From CBDBZL01 sp965213545 (GTDB taxonomy: Bacteria > Pseudomonadota > Alphaproteobacteria > Sphingomonadales > Sphingomonadaceae): a DNA stretch of 64,000 nucleotides. The stretch covers positions 1,674,001-1,738,000 of the forward strand of contig CBDBZL010000002.1 in assembly GCA_965213545.1 (NCBI GenBank), given 5' to 3'. Of the stretch, positions 32,463 through 40,567 are shown piece by piece; the stretch's first letter is position 1, and every line of letters begins with the position of its first letter. The notes under the pieces are model-generated. The model did not search any database and was not told where the DNA came from. It worked only from the letters and a program-made list of their open reading frames with translations. A program made the translations under genes and the position numbers.

Positions 32463-32624
32463 CCCATCAGCCCGCATACGGGTGCCGAGCGTAGCTCGCA
32501 GCGTGATACCTGGAACGCTGGCGTGCCCGTGTTGCGTGGTTGATGCAGTCGCGACCAGTCGCTAGACGTGCTCGCCAGAACCCGGGCCGTTCCCGCCAAC
32601 GCTTGCTGAAAGGCTTTCCCGCCC

Positions 32625-32921
32625 GTGCTGCTTCTCACCTTGTCGCAGATCGTCGGCTATGTCGTCTCGGTCGTCATCGTGCTGGTGATCGTGCAGTTCG
32701 TGCTGGGCCTGTTGATCTCATTCAACGTGGTCAACATGCATAATGACTTCGTCGCTGCCATCTGGCGCGCGGTGAACGCTTTGCTCGACCCGGTCCTCAA
32801 GCCTATCCGGCGGTTCATGCCCAATACCGGCGGCATCGACTTCTCACCGCTGGTGCTGATCGTGCTGCTCAACATCCTTCAGATCATCCTCAACAACCTC
32901 GCCGCCAGCCAGTTCACTTGA
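32625..32921 (+). CDS. YggT family membrane protein
   Basis: 98 residues from a GTG start. Two hydrophobic segments (VGYVVSVVIVLVIVQFVLGLL and FSPLVLIVLLNILQIILNNL) flank the motif region LDPVLKPIRRFMPNTGGIDF, the YggT signature PxxxPxRxxxPxxGGIDxSP. These small inner-membrane proteins are linked to osmotic stress and, in some bacteria, to division-site or photosynthetic membrane organisation; the mechanism is unclear. It sits between two lipoprotein genes on the same strand and overlaps the region of the next start. Confidence 0.9.
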   Translation: MLLLTLSQIVGYVVSVVIVLVIVQFVLGLLISFNVVNMHNDFVAAIWRAVNALLDPVLKPIRRFMPNTGGIDFSPLVLIVLLNILQIILNNLAASQFT

Positions 32922-32929
32922 GCGGGAAG

Positions 32930-33709
32930 ATGGCGGCGGTGAGGCGCGGGCCGGCGCGGCGGGCGGCGATGCTCATTGCGCGCGGTCTGGCAGGTGCGGG
33001 GCTGATACTCGTCGTGGCGGGGTGCACAGGCGCCGGCGGGCCATCCTTTCGCTCCTCGGACGAGCGACGGCTCGACCCCGTTGCACAGCCCGGCACGGTT
33101 GCCGCCAGCGACATAGCCTTTGCCCGCGCCTTGCGTGAGGAAGGGGCGACCGATGCCCTGCGCCGTTTCGCCGCCGACAATGCCATCGTTCACCTGCCCG
33201 CCGGACCTGTCTCTGCAGCGCAGTGGCTGGCGCAAGGCGGTGCGAGCGGGTTGGCGGCCGACTGGCGTCCGCGTGAAATCTGGTCGAGCTGCGATGGGTC
33301 GCTGTCGGTGTCGCTCGGGCGGACTCGCAACGCGGTGGGGCTGGTCGGCAGCTTTGTCACCGTCTGGCGGCTTCGGCGCGATGGCGGACATGAGTGGAGC
33401 TACCTCACGCAGGTGGTGGACGATCCGCAACCGCCGCCCCGCCGCCGTCCCGAAGTCGCGCCTGGGGACGATACCATCGTGGTCGAGGAAATCTCGGCCG
33501 TCACCGGGCGCACGGCGGACTGCCAAGGGGGCGCGGCTCCGCTCCTGCCGGTGGGGTCCATCGAGGCCGATGACGGAACGCTCGCCTGGCGTTACGAGCA
33601 TCAGGAGACCGGCGGCGGGCGCATACTGGTCGATTATTCGCGCGAGGGAAGCTGGCAGCGAGCGCTCGACTTCGCGATCCGCGCACCTGCGGGATCACCG
33701 GCACGTTAG
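32930..33709 (+). CDS. Putative lipoprotein, unknown function
   Basis: About 259 residues from the ATG at 32930; a TTG at 32918 overlapping the yggT stop, and a later ATG that starts LIARGLAGAG, are alternatives. A hydrophobic stretch ends in a lipobox, VVAGCTG. The mature protein has an N-terminal segment resembling a DUF4440/NTF2-like fold (FARALREEGATDALRRFAAD), then VTVWRLRRDGGHEWSYLTQVVDD, and a C-terminal beta-rich part. I cannot name a family. It follows yggT closely and precedes marC by three bases, so the three are probably one transcript. Confidence 0.7.
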   Translation: MAAVRRGPARRAAMLIARGLAGAGLILVVAGCTGAGGPSFRSSDERRLDPVAQPGTVAASDIAFARALREEGATDALRRFAADNAIVHLPAGPVSAAQWLAQGGASGLAADWRPREIWSSCDGSLSVSLGRTRNAVGLVGSFVTVWRLRRDGGHEWSYLTQVVDDPQPPPRRRPEVAPGDDTIVVEEISAVTGRTADCQGGAAPLLPVGSIEADDGTLAWRYEHQETGGGRILVDYSREGSWQRALDFAIRAPAGSPAR

Positions 33710-33712
33710 GCC

Positions 33713-34333
33713 ATGCTCGAGCTGTTCCTCTCGGCCTTCATCACCTTGTTCGTGGTGATCGATCCGCCTGGCTGCGCGCCCATCTATGCCGGACTGACGC
33801 GCGATGCCTCACCCGCCCAGCGCCGCTCGATGGCGCTGCGCGCATGTCTGATCGCCGGACTTATTTTGGTTGGGTTCGCCATTATCGGCGCCGATCTGCT
33901 GGCCGCGCTCAGCATCGAGCTCGACGCGTTTCGGATCGCAGGCGGCATCATGCTGTTCCTGATCGCGCTCGACATGGTGTTCGAGAAGCGGACCAAGCGG
34001 CGCGAGGACCGGGCGGACAAGGTGCGCGACGACCCGGACATCGAGGATGTGGCGGTGTTTCCCATGGCCATGCCGATGATGGCGGGGCCCGGCGCGATCG
34101 CCTCGATCATGCTGCTCGAAGGCTCGGCCACCGGGCTTCAGGGAACGCTGGTGGTGCTTGCTGCGCTGATGGCGGTGCTGGTTTTGACACTGCTGGCCCT
34201 GTTGACCGCAAGTCCGCTGATGCGGCTGTTCGGGGCGCAGGTGGAGACTGTGATCACCCGGCTGCTGGGTGTGCTACTGGCGGCATTGGCGGCGCAATAT
34301 GTGATCGACGGGGTGCGCGGGAGTTTCGCGTGA
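33713..34333 (+). CDS. MarC family integral membrane protein
   Basis: 206 residues, six predicted membrane helices. It is recognised by LFLSAFITLFVVIDPPGCAPIYAGL at the N-terminus, FRIAGGIMLFLIALDMVFEK in the middle and AVFPMAMPMMAGPGAIASIML, the conserved PLAxPLxxGPGxI block. The family was once thought to cause multiple antibiotic resistance, but that has been withdrawn; transport of a small solute is presumed. It has a normal complement of motifs and is the last of a run of envelope genes. Confidence 0.92.
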   Translation: MLELFLSAFITLFVVIDPPGCAPIYAGLTRDASPAQRRSMALRACLIAGLILVGFAIIGADLLAALSIELDAFRIAGGIMLFLIALDMVFEKRTKRREDRADKVRDDPDIEDVAVFPMAMPMMAGPGAIASIMLLEGSATGLQGTLVVLAALMAVLVLTLLALLTASPLMRLFGAQVETVITRLLGVLLAALAAQYVIDGVRGSFA

Positions 34334-34416
34334 TAAACCCGCATAGCGCCGCGCTAGCCGAGACGACGGCGCGGTGAGTCCCGCTTGAATCGATCCAGCC
34401 ACAGGCGGCAAGGCGG

Positions 34417-34683
34417 GTGACCCAGTACCATCCGCCAACAAAGCGCTCGGTCGAGATCGCCGGGCACAAAACATCGGTCAGTCTGGAGCCGCTGTTCTGG
34501 GCGCTATTGCAGAAGGAAGCGACAACGCGCGGCCTGCCGCTGAACGCTCTAGTCGCCCGGATCGATGCTGAGCGCATCTCGGCACCAAACCCGCCAGGCC
34601 TGGCGACCGCGATCAGACTGTGGCTCGTCGCTCGGTTGCTCGCATCGGCCGAACCGGGCGAGACCGAGAGCGACGAGCCGTAA
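34417..34683 (+). CDS. Ribbon-helix-helix domain protein
   Basis: 88 residues from GTG. The RHH_4 type is visible: KRSVEIAGHKTSVSLEPLFWALLQKEA, the strand then helix, followed by RGLPLNALVARIDAE. These are small dimeric proteins that may bind DNA; a target is unknown. No toxin-like partner is adjacent, so I do not call it an antitoxin. The gene is convergent with a small gene at 34686-34928, with only two bases between their stops. Confidence 0.8.
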   Translation: MTQYHPPTKRSVEIAGHKTSVSLEPLFWALLQKEATTRGLPLNALVARIDAERISAPNPPGLATAIRLWLVARLLASAEPGETESDEP

Positions 34684-34685
34684 GG

Positions 34686-34928
34686 TCAGTAATTGGCGGG
34701 CGGATCGCTGGCCGGGAAGGTCTGGTCCATTTCCTCATCGGTCTTCGTCCAGTCGCGGCGCGGGCTGTCGGCCATGGCCGAGGGGCCTGCGTTGCGCACC
34801 GCGGAGAAGTTGTCGCGTCCCGCCTGGCCGGGGGCGAAGGCCTCATGCTCGCTGCGCTGCGATCTCTCGTAATATTTGTACCCTGCATAACCCAGCGCGC
34901 CCAAAGCGGCCATTTTCAATAAACCCAT
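34686..34928 (-). CDS. Small protein with TFPASDPP C-terminal motif, unknown function
   Basis: 80 residues from the ATG at 34928, preceded by a perfect AGGAGG site. The N-terminus is one short hydrophobic segment (LLKMAALGALGYAGYKYY), likely a membrane anchor. The rest is hydrophilic and ends EEMDQTFPASDPPANY; similar endings of the D/E-x4-TFPASDPP kind recur in small unknown proteins of sphingomonads and other alphaproteobacteria. No enzymatic function is suggested. The strong ribosome site points to high expression. Confidence 0.78.
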   Translation of the reverse strand: MGLLKMAALGALGYAGYKYYERSQRSEHEAFAPGQAGRDNFSAVRNAGPSAMADSPRRDWTKTDEEMDQTFPASDPPANY

Positions 34929-35076
34929 AGTAACCTCCTGATCGTCAAGAAAAGCCAACGCACCAGCGCCTTGATGGTTCTCCGATCGGCGGGCGTGGCA
35001 GGGGGCCGTCGCACGCAGGTTTCGCCACGGCGGATGGCGGTTGACCGGCACCGGGCCGCTCGTCAAAGGCGGGGCC

Positions 35077-35958
35077 ATGAACCAGCCCAAGCCGATCCGC
35101 AAAGCCGTGTTCCCCGTCGCCGGGATGGGGACGCGCTTCCTGCCTGCGACCAAGGCCATACCCAAGGAGCTGCTACCGATCGTCGACAAGCCGCTCATTC
35201 AATATGCGGTGGACGAGGCGCGCGAGGCGGGGATCGAGCAGATGATCTTCGTCACCGGGCGCGGCAAAACCGCCATTGTCGAGCATTTCGACATTGCCTA
35301 CGAGCTCGAGCAGACCATGTCCGAGCGCGGCAAGGACCTGACCGTGCTCGACCCGACCCGCGCCACGCCGGGCGACATCATCACCGTACGCCAGCAGGTG
35401 CCGCTGGGCCTGGGCCATGCGATCTGGTGCGCGCGCGCGATCGTGGGCGACGAGCCCTTCGCCATCATGCTGCCCGACGAGCTGATGTGGGGCGAGCCGG
35501 GCTGCATGGCGCAGATGGTCGAGGCTTATGGCAAGGTGGGCGGCAATCTGGTCTCGGTGCTGGAAGTGCCGCCCGAGGAGGTGTCGAGCTATGGGGTGAT
35601 CGACCCGGGCAGCGCGGATGGCCCGCTTACCCAGGTGCGGGGGCTGGTGGAAAAGCCGCCGGTGGACAAGGCGCCGTCGAACAAGATCGTGTCAGGCCGC
35701 TATATCCTTCAGCCCGAAGTAATGGATCTGCTTGCCGACCAGGAGAAAGGCGCCGGCGGCGAGATCCAGCTGACCGATGCGATGGCGAGGCTCATCGGCA
35801 CCCAGCCCTTCCATGCGGTGACCTTTGCCGGCCGGCGCTTCGATTGCGGCAGCAAGCTGGGCTTTGTCGAGGCGACCCTGGCGCTGGCGCTCGAACGGCC
35901 GGACATGGCGGACGACGTGCGGACCATGGCCGAGCGGATGCTGGCGGAACGGGGCTGA
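35077..35958 (+). CDS. galU: UTP-glucose-1-phosphate uridylyltransferase
   Basis: 293 residues from the ATG at 35077. It makes UDP-glucose, the donor for exopolysaccharide and other surface glycans. Conserved parts: FPVAGMGTRFLPATKAIPKE (nucleotide loop), PLIQYAVDEA, FVTGRGKTAIEDHF-like GRGKTAIVEHFD, and VEKPPVDKAPSN. Normal length. The frame upstream of this ATG is open but unlike the family. Just downstream is the 558-base non-coding spacer that holds the parS-like site. Confidence 0.95.
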   Translation: MNQPKPIRKAVFPVAGMGTRFLPATKAIPKELLPIVDKPLIQYAVDEAREAGIEQMIFVTGRGKTAIVEHFDIAYELEQTMSERGKDLTVLDPTRATPGDIITVRQQVPLGLGHAIWCARAIVGDEPFAIMLPDELMWGEPGCMAQMVEAYGKVGGNLVSVLEVPPEEVSSYGVIDPGSADGPLTQVRGLVEKPPVDKAPSNKIVSGRYILQPEVMDLLADQEKGAGGEIQLTDAMARLIGTQPFHAVTFAGRRFDCGSKLGFVEATLALALERPDMADDVRTMAERMLAERG

Positions 35959-36516
35959 CGCACGGGCCTGCTCTCCGGGAGGAGAGGGCGTCCGGCAATG
36001 GTGAGCCGCGGTTCGCGGCCGTGCTGTCATCCATGCCACGGTGGATCGGTAGCGACGTTCCGGATGGTGTGTCCCGATAGGTCGGAGATCGAACGAGCCG
36101 GTCCTAACATGTTCGAACCGCCTGACGGTTCGGCATCGGCAAGCTCGCCACGGACTTACGATCAGCGGCGTGAGCACAAGCATTCACGAAATGTTCCACG
36201 TGGAACAACTGCGCGAACGCCGTTCGGCAATCACCCACCGATCCGCGGGATGCCAGTTCGAAATGTCCGGCGGATAAGGAGGGCGGGCTCCGGCGAAACC
36301 GGTATCGGCGTTGCTCGACCGTCGACAGGTAGGCACGAGGAGCAAATGTACTGCGTCGCGCTCGGCCCGCGTCACGGTCCACCCATCGCCACCACCAGCG
36401 GGCGCTCCGGAGAAACGTCGGGTCCGGTCAGGACGTGACAGTAACGGCCGGGCAAAGCTGGCGGTTGTGGATCGGCTCATGTGCCCGGAATGACCACCCC
36501 GGGCGACGCTAGGCAC
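35959..36516. other. 558-base spacer without a recognisable gene, containing a parS-like site
   Basis: Between galU and the M23 gene I find no protein with family resemblance; frames open here are short and Arg/Ser-rich, typical of non-coding GC-rich DNA. It contains the palindrome at 36192-36207. No clear terminator for galU is visible. Confidence 0.6.
36192..36207. other. parS-like centromere site (ParB binding)
   Basis: The 16 bases TGTTCCACGTGGAACA form a perfect inverted repeat and match the near-universal bacterial parS pattern, TGTTnCACGTGnAACA, with the C/G form at the variable pair that is also used by pseudomonads. ParB spreads from such sites and, with ParA and SMC, segregates newly copied origins. 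It lies in a non-coding spacer and ~6.2 kb from gyrB. A 16-base perfect match to a fixed motif is very unlikely by chance in 64 kb. parA and parB themselves are not in the window. Confidence 0.85.
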
Positions 36517-37212
36517 TTATTCAGGCCCGCCCATCCCGCTCTGGCTGCGGTCATGGTCGTTATGCGCCATATGGGTATCGACCATGTAGGGCCGCGGATC
36601 GACCGGACGGCCGGCGATGCGCACCTCGTAGTGAAGATGCGGCCCGGTCGAGCGACCCGTCGAGCCGATGAAGCCGATCAACTGACCTTTGCGCACCTGC
36701 TCACCGGCATTCACCGTATATTCCGACAGATGTGCATAGCGGGTCTGCATCTCGCCGCCGTGCTCGATCTGGACATAGTTGCCGTAGGACCCGAAATATT
36801 TCGCCTTCCCGACGATGCCGTCAGCCGTGGCATAGACGGGCGTTCCTGTGGGGCCGGCAAGGTCGACGCCGTTGTGATGCCGCCGCGAGCCAAGCACCGG
36901 ATGCGTGCGCATCCCGTAACCGCTGGAGAGGCGAACCCCCTCGACCGGGGTGCGCGAGGGGATCGATACCGAAGCACGCGGGGCGGGGATGATCTCGTCA
37001 TCGGTCATGCCGATGATGCCATCGTCGAGCGATTCCCAGCTGGCGAACAGGTTGCTGAACTCCTCGTCGGGCACCACCTCATCATAGGCCGCAACCGCGT
37101 CGAGCTGGATGATCCCCTCGGCCGGATTGGTGATGAGATGATCTTCCGCCAGCGTCGGCGAAGCAGCGAGCGCGAGCGAGAAGACGGCGGTGGTGACGAT
37201 CCTTGCGAGCAT
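36517..37212 (-). CDS. M23 family zinc endopeptidase (LytM domain), exported
   Basis: 231 residues. Signal peptide at residues 1-~22. The LytM domain (~92-210) has all zinc ligands: His113 and Asp117 (HHNGVD), His161 in RYAHL and His192/His194 in PHLHYE. Enzymes of this type cut peptidoglycan cross-bridges in the periplasm during growth or division. The middle region (~35-80) is acidic and without a coiled coil, so it is not an EnvC-like regulator. It stands alone, reading towards the parS spacer. Confidence 0.93.
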   Translation of the reverse strand: MLARIVTTAVFSLALAASPTLAEDHLITNPAEGIIQLDAVAAYDEVVPDEEFSNLFASWESLDDGIIGMTDDEIIPAPRASVSIPSRTPVEGVRLSSGYGMRTHPVLGSRRHHNGVDLAGPTGTPVYATADGIVGKAKYFGSYGNYVQIEHGGEMQTRYAHLSEYTVNAGEQVRKGQLIGFIGSTGRSTGPHLHYEVRIAGRPVDPRPYMVDTHMAHNDHDRSQSGMGGPE

Positions 37213-37564
37213 GCGATCCCTTCATTCAGCAATAGTGCAATGCGCATGATGAGGCTGTGCCGACCTGTCGCCGGCTGCCGTCATGCGTTCTCCACCCTGG
37301 CCGTTACGGGAACCAAGCCCCGTCTGATGCACCACGGCCCGGGCAGAAAAATCTGCCGACAGTTGGAACCTCCCAACCGCCTCGTGCATTTGTGGGTATC
37401 CCGGAGACTGGTTAACAAAACAATGCCGAGGTCGGCTGGGCGCGATGAACGGGGTTCAGTGCAAGGTGAACCGTTATCGGACGGCTCCAAAACGTTGGAT
37501 TGGCCAAGCTTCCTACGCTTTACTTAGGAGCGCCAGTTCCCGGTCCCCAGTCGGTAAGCTCAAT
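37213..37564. other. 352-base spacer without a recognisable gene
   Basis: The gap between the M23 gene and the ABC ATPase gene, both on the minus strand. It should hold the M23 promoter. Short AT-rich stretches occur (for example GGTTAACAAAACAA at ~37411), but I cannot assign a confident promoter, terminator or RNA. Confidence 0.4.
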
Positions 37565-38569
37565 CTACGACGGCTGAGGTTCCGCTGACGGATCGGTAAG
37601 CTGGACGAACACATCTTCCAGATCAGCCTCGCGCGTGGTGACGTCTTCAATTGCATAGCCGTGCTGCTGGATCACCGCGAGCACCTGACCCGCGCTCGCC
37701 TGGTCGCGGTCATAGGTGATCTCGAGCACGCGCGGCGCGATCACCTGCACCTTGGTGAACGCTTCGGCCATCATCGGGCCGGCGAGATCCTTGTCGACGC
37801 TGACCCTGACGATCTTCTCGCGCGCCATCGCCACCAGCTCATGCGTCGGCTTGTCGGCGATGAGTTCGCCATTGCCGATGATGGCGATCCTCTCGCACAG
37901 CTGCTCGGCCTCCTCCAGATAATGCGTGGTCAGCACCACGGTGACACCGCCCGCGTTCAGCTCTCTCACCAGGTCCCATAGTTGACGCCGCAAGTCGACA
38001 TCCACACCCGCAGTTGGCTCGTCGAGTATCAGCACCGGGGGCGAATGGACCATGGCCTTGGCGATCAGCAGCCGCCGCTTCATTCCGCCCGACAAGGTGC
38101 GCGAATAGGCGTCGCGCTTGTCGTCCAGCCGGACCGCGGCAAGCAGCGCTTCGGATCGCCTGAGCGTCTTGGCGATGCCGTACATTCCGGCCTGGTTCTC
38201 GAGCACCTCGAACGGGGTGAAGAATGGGTCGAAGACGATTTCCTGGGGCACGATGCCGATCGAAAGCTTGGCGTTGCGATGGTTCTGGTCGATGTCATGC
38301 CCCCAGATGCGCATGCTGCCGCTGGTCTTGGTGACGAGGCCGGCCATGATGTTGATCAGCGTGGATTTGCCCGCGCCATTGGGGCCAAGCAGCCCGAAGA
38401 TGCCGCCCTGGGGCACGTCGAAGGACAGCCCCTTGAGCGCCAGCTTGTCGGGCGCGCCGCCGCTGCCTTGGTAGCGCTTGACGACATCCCTGATCCTGAT
38501 CGCGGGCTCGGCGTCGGTGGATGGGGTGCCCGGTGCAGGGTCCGAAAGTGTCGCGGGCTCGGTCATCAT
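37565..38569 (-). CDS. ABC transporter ATP-binding protein (single ATPase, no adjacent permease)
   Basis: 334 residues. Walker A GPNGAGKST (62-70), Q-loop VPQEIVF, signature LSGGMKRR (159-166), Walker B LILDEPTAGVD and His-loop VVLTTHYLEEAEQ. The LSGGMKRR and TAGVD forms fit the DrrA/NodI-type (ABC-2) exporters of drugs, polysaccharides or lipids. The C-terminal ~100 residues form a regulatory domain (AIEDVTTREADLEDVFVQLT). No permease lies on either side: downstream is the M23 gene and upstream is the divergent zinc-finger gene, so its partner must be elsewhere. Confidence 0.88.
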   Translation of the reverse strand: MMTEPATLSDPAPGTPSTDAEPAIRIRDVVKRYQGSGGAPDKLALKGLSFDVPQGGIFGLLGPNGAGKSTLINIMAGLVTKTSGSMRIWGHDIDQNHRNAKLSIGIVPQEIVFDPFFTPFEVLENQAGMYGIAKTLRRSEALLAAVRLDDKRDAYSRTLSGGMKRRLLIAKAMVHSPPVLILDEPTAGVDVDLRRQLWDLVRELNAGGVTVVLTTHYLEEAEQLCERIAIIGNGELIADKPTHELVAMAREKIVRVSVDKDLAGPMMAEAFTKVQVIAPRVLEITYDRDQASAGQVLAVIQQHGYAIEDVTTREADLEDVFVQLTDPSAEPQPS

Positions 38570-38677
38570 CGGGTCCTTCGCATCGCCATGTCGGGGACGT
38601 GGGGCTGGTGTGGGGCAGCGGCGTCCTTAGGGCCAGCGATATTGCGCGCGCGCCATCGGCCACTTATTTTGCCTGGT

Positions 38678-39022
38678 ATGACGCAAGTTTCCACCCTTGG
38701 TTCGGTTCCTCGACCCGACCCCCAAAGCACCCCCGAAATGATCCCCGAAACCACTTTGGTCACCACGCGGCGTGTGTGGTGCGATGGTTCGGGCGATATT
38801 CGCGCGGGCGCCAATTTCCGCGCCGCATCGCTGGGTCATCCGCGCGTGTGGATGCAGATCGACGAGAAAGGCTATGTCGATTGCGGCTATTGCGACCGGC
38901 GCTTCATCCTCGAACATGGTCCGGCCGATCCCGCGGTTGCCGGCATCGGGATTGAGGACCGCTCGCGCCACGAACTCCAGCCGGGCGACCTGGCCAAAGC
39001 CGGCATCAGGCCGCCTGCATGA
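38678..39022 (+). CDS. zf-CHCC domain protein (small zinc-binding)
   Basis: 114 residues from the ATG at 38678. The C-H-C-C set is Cys35 (RRVWCDGSG), His54 (LGHPRVW) and Cys69/Cys72 (VDCGYCDRRF). This domain occurs in the mitochondrial complex I subunit NDUFS6 and in many alphaproteobacterial small proteins; a role in complex I assembly is plausible but no nuo gene is nearby. It is divergent from the ABC ATPase, with ~108 bases between. Confidence 0.88.
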   Translation: MTQVSTLGSVPRPDPQSTPEMIPETTLVTTRRVWCDGSGDIRAGANFRAASLGHPRVWMQIDEKGYVDCGYCDRRFILEHGPADPAVAGIGIEDRSRHELQPGDLAKAGIRPPA

Positions 39023-39089
39023 TCCCCCGGTAAGCGCGAGTTCATGGGGCAGTGATAGGCTGCCTGCCGAAAAAAGGAGTATTGTCCCT

Positions 39090-39506
39090 GTGTTCAAATC
39101 CGTCGCACGTAAGTCCGTCGCCGGTGGTCTCGCTGCCCTGGCGTTCCTGGCCGTTCCCGCCGCCGCCCAGACCGCCGAGGAGCGCAGCGAAGCCAAGTTC
39201 GCCGAACTGACAGAAGGCCGCGCCGCGGGCGACCCCGAAAGCTGCGTGCCGGCGATGCGCGCGCGCGATCTGGAGGTGGTCGAATATCTTGGCTTCACCT
39301 ACGAACAGGGTGACACCTTATGGATCTCGCGGGTCAGGGATCCGCGCTCGCTGGGCTGGAACGATGTGCCGATAATCGAGCGTTTCGGCAGCCAGTTGTG
39401 CAAGTTCGACGTGATCCGCACGGTCGATCGCGGCTCCAACTTCTTCTCGGGCGTGGTCTTTCTGGAGGATTTCGTCCCCTATACCAAGGTCGCCGACGGG
39501 GGCTGA
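39090..39506 (+). CDS. Exported protein of unknown function
   Basis: 138 residues from GTG at 39090, chosen because AAAAAAGGAG lies ~10 bases upstream. A signal peptide (GGLAALAFLAVPAAAQ) indicates export. The mature part has two cysteines (SCVPAMRA and QLCKFDVI) that may form a disulfide, and aromatic and Asp-rich strands (GDTLWISRVRDPRSLGW). I do not recognise a named family. It overlaps nothing and is followed at once by the DUF924 gene. Confidence 0.72.
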   Translation: MFKSVARKSVAGGLAALAFLAVPAAAQTAEERSEAKFAELTEGRAAGDPESCVPAMRARDLEVVEYLGFTYEQGDTLWISRVRDPRSLGWNDVPIIERFGSQLCKFDVIRTVDRGSNFFSGVVFLEDFVPYTKVADGG

Positions 39507-39527
39507 GGCAAGCCGGGCCCCCTTCCG

Positions 39528-40070
39528 GTGCGACCATGGGCGGCCGAGCTTCTTAACGTCTGGTTCCACCAGCTGACCCCTGCCGACTGGTTCGATGGGT
39601 TGGCCATGGTGGATGCGCTGCTGCGCCGCCGGTTCTCGCGCGACCTGGCGATGCTGGGGAGCCGGCCGGCGGGTGAGTTCCTTGACGATCCGCGAACCGC
39701 GCTCGCCGCGGTGCTGCTGTTCGACCAGATACCGCGCAACCTGTATGGCAATCGCCCGCAGGCCTTCGCCGGGGACCCGCTGGCGCTGGCGATCACATAT
39801 GGCGCTTTGGCGCGGGGATGGGATGCGCGCTTGTCCTATCCCGAGCGCCAGTTCCTCGCCATGCCGCTGATGCATTCCGAAGCCATTGTCGACCAGCGCC
39901 TGAGCCTGGCGCTGTTCGCCCGCCTTCCGCGCCGCTTCGGCTGGCAATTCGCGCGCGATCATCATGCCATGATCGCCCGCTTTGGCCGCTTCCCGCACCG
40001 CAACGGGGTGTTGGGGCGGCAGAGCACCCCGGCGGAAGAGCGTGCACTGGTGGCGGGGTTCGCCTGGTAG
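39528..40070 (+). CDS. DUF924 family protein
   Basis: 180 residues from GTG at 39528. Clear DUF924 pattern: VWFHQLTPADWFDG, DALLRRRF, DDPRTALAAVLLFDQIPRNLY and PERQFLAMPLMHSE, FARDHHAMIARFGRFPHRN. The fold is helical, TPR-like, and the function is unknown despite wide distribution. Twenty-one bases separate it from the upstream exported-protein gene, so they are probably cotranscribed. Confidence 0.9.
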   Translation: MRPWAAELLNVWFHQLTPADWFDGLAMVDALLRRRFSRDLAMLGSRPAGEFLDDPRTALAAVLLFDQIPRNLYGNRPQAFAGDPLALAITYGALARGWDARLSYPERQFLAMPLMHSEAIVDQRLSLALFARLPRRFGWQFARDHHAMIARFGRFPHRNGVLGRQSTPAEERALVAGFAW

Positions 40071-40147
40071 CCGATCGCCCATCGTCGAAGGGTCGGCTGG
40101 CCTGGCGAGGCTCGACAATCGTGGTCGGTCGGCGAATAAGCGGTCAG

Positions 40148-40539
40148 ATGAGGGCTTATCCGAGCTTTGGTGACGTCGTCGCATGTGCGGCGGTTGGAGC
40201 GGCGGCTGGCGCTATTTTGATCGGGCCTGGCATATCTGTATTCGGTGCAATCTCGACAGTGCGGATCGAGGACGCTGGTTGGGCGATCGTCCTCATTCCA
40301 TGTTTCTCCTGCTGGCAATGTTTACCGCCTGGCCAATCGGCATCGCTGCCGGGATGCTCGTCTCTGGAGCACTGGGAGGCGGCTACGCTCAAGCAGCACT
40401 GGCGGGTATCCTCACCAGCGCCGTCGTAGCTTGGCTACTCGGCTTTATGGACGGCTTGGCCAGTCCTTATTTCCTTGTCCTCATGCTGGTGGCCGGAAGT
40501 TTTTCGGGCCTATTTGGATGGCGCGCCGTGATGCGCTGA
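40148..40539 (+). pseudogene. Small membrane protein, apparently frameshifted
   Basis: The ATG at 40148 begins MRAYPSFGDVVACAAVGAAA and reads GAILIGPGISVFGAISTVRI, then IEDAGWAIVLIP, all membrane-like. Around 40295-40305 this frame turns into non-hydrophobic sequence, while the frame one base away opens with MFLLLAMFTAWPIGIAAGML and continues hydrophobic to a stop at 40539 (GLFGWRAVMR). Joined, they would be a ~130-residue protein with four membrane segments. The break is not in a long single-base run. Either a real frameshift, a sequencing slip, or two short overlapping genes explains this. No family is recognised. Confidence 0.6.
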
Positions 40540-40567
40540 GCAATCTTCGACGAGCGTCGTTAGGGTC

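Noticed and set aside
34417..34928. Ribbon-helix-helix gene and its neighbour as a toxin-antitoxin pair
   Set aside because: The two genes are convergent, not cotranscribed, and the neighbour has a membrane anchor and no toxin fold.
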